DNA from: an uncultured Blautia sp.
GTDB lineage: Bacteria > Bacillota > Clostridia > Lachnospirales > Lachnospiraceae
NCBI GenBank assembly: GCA_900553515.1
Contig: USDN01000005.1
Span: 12,909 to 76,908 of the forward strand
Direction of reading: 5' to 3'
Length of the DNA stretch: 64,000 nt
In this document: positions 42,101-50,026 of the stretch, piece after piece
How the letters are laid out: every line of letters begins with the position of its first letter
Position numbering within the stretch: the stretch's first letter is position 1
Program-made: the position numbers and the translations under genes
Notes under the pieces: generated by a model
Database searches by the model: none
The model's input: only the letters and a program-made list of their open reading frames with translations
What the model was told of the DNA's origin: nothing

Positions 42101-43093
42101 ATGAGGAATGTTGGAAAACTTCATATTTATTTTATTACTATAATTGTAACTCTTTTTGTTTATATATATATGCCAAATAACTGGAAGAAACTGACAGGGC
42201 TTCTTCTTTTGACATTATTATGTGGAGGATGGATTGTAAGTGTAAAATTCATACATGCATTTGAAAATGCAGTTAATCAGATCCCTGATAGGGGAAAATG
42301 CAGGGAAATCCTAAATAATTCAGGAATATCTATTCTAAAAAAAATGGCGAATCAGCAGGATATTCTTGCGCTGAAAATGGAAAAAAAATACAGTGTTAAA
42401 GTAGAGGATAAGCAGAGCAAAATCAATTCTCTACAAAGCCAGATTAATCCACATTTTCTTTATAACACACTGGAATGTATCCGAAGTGAAGCTGTCTGTC
42501 AGGGAAATAAGAGTATTGCTAATATGGCGAAGTCCCTTGCTTCTTTTTTTAGATACAGCATCAGTAGAAAAGAAAATATTGTAACGCTTCAGGATGAACT
42601 AAACAATATCCGAAACTATATATTAATTCAGAATTATCGTTTTGAGGATAAATTTCAATTTTATGTAAAAATAGATGAAGAGGATCAAAAGGCACTTGTT
42701 TGCCAGATTCCCAAAATGACTATGCAACCTATTGTGGAAAATTCTATTTTTCACGGACTGGAAACAAAAACAGGTGACTGCTGTGTGACCATATATATTC
42801 GTATGACTCAGGATAAAGTACTTCTTACTATTTCAGATAATGGCGTAGGAATGAATGAAAAACAGTTGAAAAAATTACAGTATGGATTGGAGTATGGTGC
42901 TGCGGAAGAAATATCCGATGAGCAAAACAGTGTTAAAAAAATTCATGGAAATGGTATTGCTCTTTTTAATATTAATCAGCGTTTGAAATTGACGTTCGGT
43001 GAAGAATACTACATTAAAATATACAGTATTGAGGGAGAAGGAACTGATGTGGAGATTCTTCTTCCGCTTTCTACAGAGAAGGATAAAAGATGA
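42101..43093 (+). CDS. sensor histidine kinase, YesM-type, without extracellular sensor domain
   Basis: A 330-residue histidine kinase of the His_kinase domain class. Two membrane helices (about 8-24 and 31-48) are joined by a loop of about six residues, so there is essentially no extracytoplasmic ligand domain, unlike typical YesM kinases with large outer domains. A coiled linker follows, then phospho-acceptor His118 in SQINPHFLYNTLECIRSEA, N-box PIVENSIFHGLE, and G-boxes ISDNGVGM and GNGIALFNINQRL. The stop overlaps the next ATG by four bases, coupling it to the pseudo-ATPase. Confidence 0.92.
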   Translation: MRNVGKLHIYFITIIVTLFVYIYMPNNWKKLTGLLLLTLLCGGWIVSVKFIHAFENAVNQIPDRGKCREILNNSGISILKKMANQQDILALKMEKKYSVKVEDKQSKINSLQSQINPHFLYNTLECIRSEAVCQGNKSIANMAKSLASFFRYSISRKENIVTLQDELNNIRNYILIQNYRFEDKFQFYVKIDEEDQKALVCQIPKMTMQPIVENSIFHGLETKTGDCCVTIYIRMTQDKVLLTISDNGVGMNEKQLKKLQYGLEYGAAEEISDEQNSVKKIHGNGIALFNINQRLKLTFGEEYYIKIYSIEGEGTDVEILLPLSTEKDKR

Positions 43094-44487
43094 AAAGAGA
43101 AATTCTGCAGTTTACAAATTTAAGAATAAAAAATGAATATGGGGAACAACTCGAAGATCTAAACATGATATTTTTGGAAGGCGAAGCACATCTTTTATGG
43201 GGGTGGGATAGTACACCCCGTATTTTTGCCAGCTTATTTTGTGGTAAAACTGAAATTGTAAAGGGAAATATTTATATAAATTCAAAAATAACAGGAAAAG
43301 ATACCAAATATAATTTTGAAAAAAATGGTATTTACTTTGTGGATAGCCAGGTAGAATTGATGAAATCTCTGAATCTTTCAGAACAACTTTTTTTATTAAA
43401 AAATAATAGTCTTTGGAAAATAAAATTGAATTCTAGGGCAATCGAAATACGAACAAGAGAGATTATGAATCATTATAATTTAGAATTGGATGCACTGGCA
43501 AAAACGGATTCTCTTCGTGCTATCGAGAAAGTGTGGTTTCAGTTGGTAAGGCTGGCAGATAGAAATGCAAAAATGATAGTTCTTGGAGGTGTGACAGAAA
43601 TTTGCAGTCAAGATGATTTGCAAAAGCTGTTACGTCTTCTTGAGCAGTTAAAAAATGAGGGAATCTCATTTGTTATTTATGACAGTCACCCAGAATATTT
43701 TCTTGGCTTAGCAGATGATTGCTATCTTATGAAAAATGGAAAGATAATAAAAAAGTTTTATGATAAAATTCAGTTTGAACAGTACTGGAAAACAGCAATG
43801 GAAATACATGGCAAAAAGAAAACAGAAGCTGTGCAACAAAGAAAAAACAGAAACTATGGAAGCTTTAAATGGCAGGGACAGAAAGGGAAAATAGCTTGTT
43901 TGAATGTTTTTGAAGGAGAGACTGTCTATGTGAAAACATCCTGTTGGGAACAACAGAAAAAGATTAAAGATGCGTTTTTGGGGGCGTACGGACATGGCAC
44001 TTTTTTTGAAAGTCGAGATAAGAGCATATTCTATAATGACATAAGAATCCTGGTCAAAAACAGAATAGGATTTTGGGGGAACGAAGTGATAAAAGAAGAA
44101 TATTTTTTGAATCTATCAGTACGAGACAATATTTTACTCCCCTCTGTAAAGAAAATCAGCAGATGTGGTTTCTATCAGGTGGGAGAAAAATTTGTATTTC
44201 AAGATAGAGAGTTTTGTCCAGAATTACACACTTTAGAGCAGGATGAAAGTATGTCAGATGAAAAGATTTTCAAAATTCTGCTTTATCGCTGGAAATTATT
44301 TAATCCTCAAATATTGATTCTACATAATGTTTTTTCCAGAGCAAATTTAGAGATGCGTCAATGGCTCTGGGAAATGCTTTTTGATATGACCAAAAGAGGG
44401 ACAGGGTTAATTTTACTTGAAGCATTTGAGGAAGATATGCTTCCATTTGTGGATCGAGTTGTGATACCAGAAGAAGAATGGGTATAG
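43090..44487 (+). CDS. degenerate double-NBD sugar ABC ATPase (predicted pseudo-ATPase)
   Basis: A 465-residue protein aligning end to end with RbsA/MglA-type ATPases, yet lacking their catalytic motifs. In the first half, the P-loop position reads LLWGWDSTPRIF (residues 35-46) with no GxxGxGKST; the signature motif and Walker B Asp-Glu are also lost (MIVLGGVTEI), although SH of the switch region remains (YDSHPEYF). The second half shows the same losses: no LSGGNQQ, and LILHNVF in place of the FDEPT motif. The frame is intact, so it is conserved rather than decayed. It couples to the kinase gene by overlap and precedes a divergent permease gene. Transport catalysis is unlikely; a regulatory or sensory role is my inference. 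Confidence 0.8.
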   Translation: MKREILQFTNLRIKNEYGEQLEDLNMIFLEGEAHLLWGWDSTPRIFASLFCGKTEIVKGNIYINSKITGKDTKYNFEKNGIYFVDSQVELMKSLNLSEQLFLLKNNSLWKIKLNSRAIEIRTREIMNHYNLELDALAKTDSLRAIEKVWFQLVRLADRNAKMIVLGGVTEICSQDDLQKLLRLLEQLKNEGISFVIYDSHPEYFLGLADDCYLMKNGKIIKKFYDKIQFEQYWKTAMEIHGKKKTEAVQQRKNRNYGSFKWQGQKGKIACLNVFEGETVYVKTSCWEQQKKIKDAFLGAYGHGTFFESRDKSIFYNDIRILVKNRIGFWGNEVIKEEYFLNLSVRDNILLPSVKKISRCGFYQVGEKFVFQDREFCPELHTLEQDESMSDEKIFKILLYRWKLFNPQILILHNVFSRANLEMRQWLWEMLFDMTKRGTGLILLEAFEEDMLPFVDRVVIPEEEWV

Positions 44488-44497
44488 GAGAATGATT

Positions 44498-45385
44498 ATG
44501 ATTCCTTTTTTTATTCGTCAGTTCTCCCTTATGGTTCTAATGACTTTAGGAGTATCAATAGAATATATTTGTGGAAACTTTGATTTGGCATTTGCAGCAC
44601 AGATATCAGCATCCTCCCTGCTGAGTATTTTTTTGGTTACAAAAGGAGTTCCCATATTTATCAGTTGGATTATGATATTTGTATTTAATGGATTGATCGG
44701 ATGTATGAAAGGAATTTTCATTACAAAGTTTCGAATACCTTCCATTATTGTTACGTTGGCTTTCCAGATGATTCTGGTAAATTTCTGTGCAGGAATTACG
44801 AACGGTACAAATTTGACTATGCCGTATTTGAAGGAACTGTATAAAGTTTTTCCTATGGAATTGATAGAAATTGGACTGGCTGCTATGGGACTGACGGTAA
44901 CACATTATTTTCTAAATTATACATATTATGGAAAATATTGTTATATGCTGGGAGAAAATATGGCTCTGGCAGAAAAAGATGGTTTGAATTGTACTGCTGT
45001 TTCTGTTTTGATTCATGGAGTGGTATCATTGTTTTTTTCTATCCCAGCTATTTTGTTGGCAATGTATACAGGAAGTGGAAGCGGTTCTCTGGGAATGGGC
45101 TATCTATACCAGGTATTGGCTGCTATGCTTTTGGGTCGAAATCTGGTATATGGAAAAAAGAAAAGTGTTTTCGGAATGTTTTGGGGATCATTCATTCTTG
45201 TATTATTTACAAGTATTTTAACTGCAAAAGGGCATTTAAATCAATGGGAAAATATTTTGGAGGGAATTATAATTTTAGTTTGCCTTTCCCGAGAGTATAG
45301 AAAAAAGTCTGAGAACTCTCCCCCTAAATCTGAGAATCCTCATATTGAAGAAATAACTGAAAAGGGTAAAATAAAAGCACAATAA
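44498..45385 (+). CDS. divergent RbsC-like ABC permease
   Basis: A 295-residue polytopic permease homologue related to RbsC/YtfT. ATG 44498 is chosen because AGGAG ends 7 bases upstream; ATG 44492 is 1 base away. The signature that is GGMDLSVGGQMA in the intact permease of this block reads GNFDLAFAAQISA here, and the region RIPSIIVTLAFQMILVN corresponds to the usual IAPIIVTLSMMLVLQG. The C-terminus is a charged tail (REYRKKSENSPPKSENPH). It follows the pseudo-ATPase by 10 bases and may form with it a transporter-shaped complex. Confidence 0.8.
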   Translation: MIPFFIRQFSLMVLMTLGVSIEYICGNFDLAFAAQISASSLLSIFLVTKGVPIFISWIMIFVFNGLIGCMKGIFITKFRIPSIIVTLAFQMILVNFCAGITNGTNLTMPYLKELYKVFPMELIEIGLAAMGLTVTHYFLNYTYYGKYCYMLGENMALAEKDGLNCTAVSVLIHGVVSLFFSIPAILLAMYTGSGSGSLGMGYLYQVLAAMLLGRNLVYGKKKSVFGMFWGSFILVLFTSILTAKGHLNQWENILEGIIILVCLSREYRKKSENSPPKSENPHIEEITEKGKIKAQ

Positions 45386-45434
45386 AGGAAAGCCCAAATG
45401 TGTAGGGAACAAAAGAAAACAGGGAGGTAGTAAA

Positions 45435-46397
45435 ATGAAAAAAAAAGTTTTAGGTATTGTAATGTCTGTAGCATTAACAGTAGGTATGACAGCGGGTTGC
45501 TTATGTACGGTGCATGCAGGAGAAACGGAAGATCATAAAATCGGCTTTCTTGCTCCGACTCTCCAGACAGAATTTTTTATCAGTATTGATGACGGATTAA
45601 AAAAAGAATGTGAGGATAGAGGTTGGGAGTATGTATCAGTTAGCTTTGATAATGATTCAGCAAAGGCCGTTACAAATATTGAAAATATGGTAACTGGATC
45701 CTGTGATGCAATCATTGCCATGGTTTCTGACAGCTCTTGTGACGCTGCTTTGAAGGCTGCACAGGATGAAGGTGTAAAAATCATGGAGTGCGGTGTCGAA
45801 ACAGATGTACATGATGTTGTTTTAAATACAGACCAGTATGATGTTGGTGTAGAAATCGGAAAAATGGCATCTGATTGGATTAACAATCAACTGGATGGTG
45901 CTGGCAAAGTAGTTGTATATACTACAGTGCAGAATCAGGACATGCAGAACCGTGGTGAGGGTATCCAAGAAGCACTAAAGGAAAATGCTCCTGATGCAGA
46001 AATTCTTGAGGTTGTAGATATTGGAAAGGATGTTGTTGGTTCAGGCACAACAACTACAGAAAATATGCTTCAGAAACATCCTGATTTAAATACTATCGTA
46101 TGTTATGGTGATGCGGCAGCGGTAGAATCAATGGAGGCGGCTAAAGCAGCAGGCGTTGATTCAGAGAATTTTGGCATTTTTTCCTGTGACGGGACTGCTC
46201 AGGCATTAGCAGGAATTGCAAATGGTGATCCCCAGAAAGGTAGTGTTATGTTTGCCCCGTTGGCTCCTATGATGGCAGAATATTGTCAAAAACTTTTTGA
46301 TGGGGAAACATTTGAAGATGCAGTCGAAACAGAGTGTATTCCTGTTACGGCTGAGAATGTTACAGAATTTTATAATCCGGAGAACACAGAAAAATAG
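45435..46397 (+). CDS. sugar-type ABC substrate-binding protein (RbsB-like)
   Basis: A 320-residue periplasmic-binding-protein-like domain of the type-1 sugar family. The N-terminus MKKKVLGIVMSVALTVGMTAGC is a lipoprotein-like signal with Cys22 as a candidate lipid site, though signal peptidase I cleavage after VHA is possible. The core shows ETEDHKIGFLAPTLQTEFFISIDDGLKKECEDRG, DAIIAMVSDSS, and VCYGDAAAVESMEAAKAAG. AGGGAGG precedes the ATG. Ligand is unknown; ribose, galactose, fructofuranose or similar are options. A stable hairpin follows it. Confidence 0.9.
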   Translation: MKKKVLGIVMSVALTVGMTAGCLCTVHAGETEDHKIGFLAPTLQTEFFISIDDGLKKECEDRGWEYVSVSFDNDSAKAVTNIENMVTGSCDAIIAMVSDSSCDAALKAAQDEGVKIMECGVETDVHDVVLNTDQYDVGVEIGKMASDWINNQLDGAGKVVVYTTVQNQDMQNRGEGIQEALKENAPDAEILEVVDIGKDVVGSGTTTTENMLQKHPDLNTIVCYGDAAAVESMEAAKAAGVDSENFGIFSCDGTAQALAGIANGDPQKGSVMFAPLAPMMAEYCQKLFDGETFEDAVETECIPVTAENVTEFYNPENTEK

Positions 46398-46419
46398 TCT
46401 GGTAGCTTTGTGAAAAAGA

Positions 46420-46449
46420 CAGTGCTGTCTGCAAGAACGGACAGCACTG
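46420..46449 (+). promoter_or_regulatory. hairpin between binding-protein and ATPase genes
   Basis: CAGTGCTGTC (46420-46429) and GACAGCACTG (46440-46449) are perfect 10-bp arms with a 10-base loop. Only ATTTTG follows, so it is a weak or partial terminator, or an mRNA-stabilising element that lets the binding protein be made in excess. Confidence 0.75.
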
Positions 46450-46468
46450 ATTTTGAAAGGAAACAGAT

Positions 46469-47983
46469 ATGAAAAATACAATTTTGAGTGTAAAAGATAT
46501 TGTAAAAGAATATCCTGGCGTACGAGCTATCGATCATCTGTCTTTTGAAGTAGAAGAGGGAGAGATTCATGCATTAATTGGCGAAAATGGTGCAGGAAAA
46601 TCAACTCTGATCAAGACTTTGTCTGGCGCAATAACTCCTACTTCCGGTACGATTATTATAAATGGAAAAAAATTTACTTCCATAACTCCAAAGCAGGCAA
46701 AGGAAGAAGGAATTGCTGTTATTTATCAGGAATTTACATTAGTTCCAGGAATCAGTGCAGCTGAGAATGTTTTTCTTGGAGAAAAAACATCTCAGGGAAT
46801 ATTTGTAGATATTAAGGATAGAGAACGCAGAGCAAAAGAACTTTTTGATCAGATGCAGGTGGATATTGATGTATCAAAGCCTGTACGAGACCTTTCTCCA
46901 GCTTGTCAGCAAATTGTAGAAATAGCAAAAGCTGTTAGTAAAGATGTAAAAATACTGATCATGGACGAACCTACAGCTCCTCTGACAGTTAGTGAGGTTA
47001 AGGTTTTGTTTAAAATTGTAAGAGATTTAAAAAAGAAAGGAGTTACGATTATATATATTTCTCATCGCCTTGAGGAATTATTTGAATTGGCAGACCGTGT
47101 AACTGTTATGCGTGACGGTGCTTATGTAGGTACAGAAAAAATTGAAGATATTGACCGACAGAAACTGATTGCTATGATGGCAGGCAGAGAGCTTAAAGAA
47201 TCTTATCCTGCAAGGCAGGTATCTATTGGAGAAGAAGTTCTTCGCGTAGAAAATCTTTATGGAAATGGAGATAAAAATATTACATTTTCACTTCATAAAG
47301 GAGAAATTCTTGGATTTGCTGGATTAGTTGGTGCAGGACGTACTGAGCTAATGCGGGTTATTTATGGTGCAAATCCTATAGAAGCTGGAAAAATCTTTAT
47401 TCATGGTCAAGAGGTACATATTAGATCTTGCGGAGACGCAATCAGAAATGGAATTGGTTATATTCCTGAGGATCGCAAAGCCCAGGGCGTATTTCTTCCT
47501 ATGAGTATTAAGTGGAATACAGTTATTAATAATTTAAAGTCGTTTTCAAAGGGGATATTTGTAGATGATAAAAAAGAGGATGCTGTGGCATCTAATTATC
47601 AAAAAAAGTTCGAAATCAAAACACCTAGTCTTAATCAGCGAGTTAAAAATCTAAGTGGAGGAAATCAGCAGAAAGTTGTTATTGCAAAAACACTTGCGGC
47701 TAACAGTGAGATTATAATTTTTGATGAACCAACAAGGGGTATTGATGTAAGCGCAAAGCAGGAGATTTACAAATTGATGAATGAACTTGTAGAAACTGGA
47801 AAATCCATCATTATGGTATCTTCTGATATGCCAGAACTTTTAGGAATGTCAGACAGGATTGTTGTCATCTATGAAGGTATAAAAACAGGAGAAGTTGCTA
47901 AAACAGAGTTTAATCAGAATTATATTTTGGATTTAGCATCTGGAGGACATAAAAATGGAACAGACAAAAAAAACGTGGATTGA
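46469..47983 (+). CDS. sugar ABC transporter ATP-binding protein (RbsA/MglA-type)
   Basis: A 504-residue double-NBD ATPase with intact motifs, in contrast to the degenerate copy upstream. NBD1 has Walker A GENGAGKSTLIKTLSG and Walker B ILIMDEPTAPLT with the switch SHRLEE. NBD2 has the Gly-rich GLVGAGRTELM, signature LSGGNQQKVVIAKTL and FDEPTRGIDVSAKQEIYKL. This pattern (altered P-loop in NBD2, altered signature in NBD1) is normal for the carbohydrate family. It overlaps the permease gene by 29 bases. Confidence 0.94.
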   Translation: MKNTILSVKDIVKEYPGVRAIDHLSFEVEEGEIHALIGENGAGKSTLIKTLSGAITPTSGTIIINGKKFTSITPKQAKEEGIAVIYQEFTLVPGISAAENVFLGEKTSQGIFVDIKDRERRAKELFDQMQVDIDVSKPVRDLSPACQQIVEIAKAVSKDVKILIMDEPTAPLTVSEVKVLFKIVRDLKKKGVTIIYISHRLEELFELADRVTVMRDGAYVGTEKIEDIDRQKLIAMMAGRELKESYPARQVSIGEEVLRVENLYGNGDKNITFSLHKGEILGFAGLVGAGRTELMRVIYGANPIEAGKIFIHGQEVHIRSCGDAIRNGIGYIPEDRKAQGVFLPMSIKWNTVINNLKSFSKGIFVDDKKEDAVASNYQKKFEIKTPSLNQRVKNLSGGNQQKVVIAKTLAANSEIIIFDEPTRGIDVSAKQEIYKLMNELVETGKSIIMVSSDMPELLGMSDRIVVIYEGIKTGEVAKTEFNQNYILDLASGGHKNGTDKKNVD

Positions 47984-48911
47984 TTATTATAAGAAATTTG
48001 GTATTTATATTTTTTTAATTGTGGTTTTTATCTTTTTTGCTATTTTTGCACCTAATTTCTTGTCTTATAAGAATATAATTAATATTTTAAGACAGGTATC
48101 TATGTTTGGTATTGTTGTAGTTGGAGTATCTGCTGTTATGATTGGCGGCGGTATGGACTTATCTGTTGGCGGCCAGATGGCAGTAGTAGGAATGATACTG
48201 GGATATCTGATGGTTAATATGAACATTGGCATAGTTCCAGCAATGATTATTGGTATTCTGATAGGATGTGGATTCGGAACAATTAACGGAATTCTTGCAA
48301 TTAAATTACATATTGCCCCGATTATTGTTACATTATCTATGATGCTTGTCTTACAAGGTGCAGCATATTTGATCACAGGCGGTTATCCTATCACGGGAAT
48401 GCCTGAAGCATTTACTAAAATAGGGCAGGGCTATATTGGAATCATTCCAATCCCCGTTATTATTTTTCTCATATTTATTGCTTTCGGCTGGGTGGTTATG
48501 AATAAAACCTATTTGGGACGCCATATCTATGCTCTTGGAGGAAATAAGGAGGCTGCTCGTCTTGCAGGTATTAACGTAGACAGGCTGACAATTTTTATTT
48601 ATGCTTTTACGGGATTTGCGGCAAGCATTGCAGCTATCATTATGGTTGGAAGAACAAATGCATCTCAGCCAGGAGCTGGAAGTACCTATCCATTTGACTG
48701 TATGACAGCGGCCTGCCTTGGCGGAATTAGTATTTCCGGAGGAGAGGGAAAAATCAGTGGAGTTGTAGTGGGGGTTATCATACTTGGTATTTTAGATAAT
48801 GGACTTGTGCTTATGGGAGTAAATTCTAACTTCCAGAGTGTAGTGAAAGGTCTGATTCTTTTAGCTGCTGTTGCTATTGACTGTTATGAAGGTGATGCGA
48901 AAAAAAATTAA
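47955..48911 (+). CDS. sugar ABC transporter permease (RbsC-like)
   Basis: A 318-residue permease of the ribose/galactose type with about ten membrane helices. The diagnostic motif GGGMDLSVGGQMAVVGMILGYLMVN is intact, as is the segment AARLAGINVDRLTIFIYAFTGFAASIAAIIMVGRTNASQPGAG and GGISISGGEGKISGVVVGVIILG. ATG 47955 lies within the ATPase gene and follows GGAGG by 8 bases. With the binding protein and ATPase it forms a complete importer. Confidence 0.93.
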   Translation: MEQTKKTWIDYYKKFGIYIFLIVVFIFFAIFAPNFLSYKNIINILRQVSMFGIVVVGVSAVMIGGGMDLSVGGQMAVVGMILGYLMVNMNIGIVPAMIIGILIGCGFGTINGILAIKLHIAPIIVTLSMMLVLQGAAYLITGGYPITGMPEAFTKIGQGYIGIIPIPVIIFLIFIAFGWVVMNKTYLGRHIYALGGNKEAARLAGINVDRLTIFIYAFTGFAASIAAIIMVGRTNASQPGAGSTYPFDCMTAACLGGISISGGEGKISGVVVGVIILGILDNGLVLMGVNSNFQSVVKGLILLAAVAIDCYEGDAKKN

Positions 48912-48942
48912 GCCATATTATTTAGAAAAGAAGGTGACAAAT

Positions 48943-49785
48943 ATGCGAACACGTACACTGCCCTATTATGAATTCAGCGAGGGTGTTTTTGAAATTGATG
49001 AATTTGACTGTGTTTCAATTTTTGTAATTGTAGGAGAAGAGCGCGCTCTAGTTCTTGATAGTGGAACAGGGATAGGAGATCTGAGGTGGGTGATTGAAAA
49101 CCGTATTACAAATAAACCTTATGATGTGGTTTTAACTCATAATCATGCAGATCATATAGGTGGAGCCGGCTTTTTCGATGAGGTATGGATTCATGAAAAG
49201 GATTCTGACTGGACAGATTTGCCTGTACCACCTACGTTGGAGGGCAGACGAGGTTATGCAGAACTTATTCGAAATCGAGAAAATAAATATTATGCCTATA
49301 CAGATGAAGATATTGTGGAATGGCCCAAAAAACCTATAACAAAATTTCTAACAGATGGTCAGATTTTTGATTTAGGCGGAAGAAAGGTTACTATTTTTTA
49401 TTGTCCAGGTCATACCAAGGGAGAATGTGTTGCCATTGATGATAAAAGTAGAATTCTTTTTTCAGCAGATGCCTGCAATAGAAATTTTTTGCTTACAAAA
49501 GATGTTGCGAAATCTGAAGAAGAAGTTTTGCAGATAGCAAAATTAAGTTTGGAAAGGCTATTGGAGATGAAAGGAACTGCATTTGACAAGGTGTATAATG
49601 GACATCACGATTTCAGAGGATTTGCTTCACCTTTGGAGGATAATGTTTTGGAAAATACTGTTAAATGTCTGGAAACGATGCAAAATGGTGATGCAAAATT
49701 CCGTCGAGTACCAGATCAGCTTTCTTCTGAAGGAAAAATGAAAGAAGTTGTCGAGTACGGAAATGTACAGATTACTTGGATGTAA
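48943..49785 (+). CDS. MBL-fold metallo-hydrolase
   Basis: A 281-residue metallo-beta-lactamase-fold protein. The metal motif is THNHADHIGG (His66, His68, Asp70, His71), followed by CPGHTKGECVAIDDKSRILFSADAC with the next His and Asp ligands. ATG 48943 follows GAAGGTG and fits better than the upstream TTG/ATG options inside the permease gene. It is the last gene of the ABC block, before a strong terminator, so a role in processing the imported substrate, such as a lactone or phosphoester, is likely but unproven. Confidence 0.88.
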   Translation: MRTRTLPYYEFSEGVFEIDEFDCVSIFVIVGEERALVLDSGTGIGDLRWVIENRITNKPYDVVLTHNHADHIGGAGFFDEVWIHEKDSDWTDLPVPPTLEGRRGYAELIRNRENKYYAYTDEDIVEWPKKPITKFLTDGQIFDLGGRKVTIFYCPGHTKGECVAIDDKSRILFSADACNRNFLLTKDVAKSEEEVLQIAKLSLERLLEMKGTAFDKVYNGHHDFRGFASPLEDNVLENTVKCLETMQNGDAKFRRVPDQLSSEGKMKEVVEYGNVQITWM

Positions 49786-49842
49786 TTTTGTTGTTTATAT
49801 ATACGTGCGTGAAAACAAGTTAATTATAAAAAATCAAAGATT

Positions 49843-49885
49843 AAAAAGGATGTTTTATCTTTTCTTAGATAAGCATCCTTTTTTT
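49843..49885 (+). terminator. intrinsic terminator at the end of the ABC block
   Basis: AAAGGATG with TTTATCT pairs with AGATAA and CATCCTTT, around a short T-rich loop, followed by seven T residues. Confidence 0.92.
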
Positions 49886-49946
49886 CGAACTTATAAATTA
49901 CTATATGACAATCTTTGATTATATAGGATAGGTTAATGCAAAACAA

Positions 49947-49975
49947 TTGACAATATGATTATTATTTAGTATATT
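49947..49975 (+). promoter_or_regulatory. strong promoter of the M28 peptidase
   Basis: Consensus TTGACA (49947-49952), 17 bases, TATATT (49970-49975), in an AT-rich intergenic gap of about 240 bases that otherwise holds only the terminator. Confidence 0.85.
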
Positions 49976-50026
49976 TTAGAGAAAATAGTTGAAAATTCAT
50001 GTTTTAAACAAAATAGGGAGAAGATT

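Noticed and set aside
40426..49885. Prophage or transposon
   Set aside because: Despite its AT-rich composition, the block has no integrase, transposase, phage structural gene or visible terminal repeat; it is listed only as possible transferred DNA.
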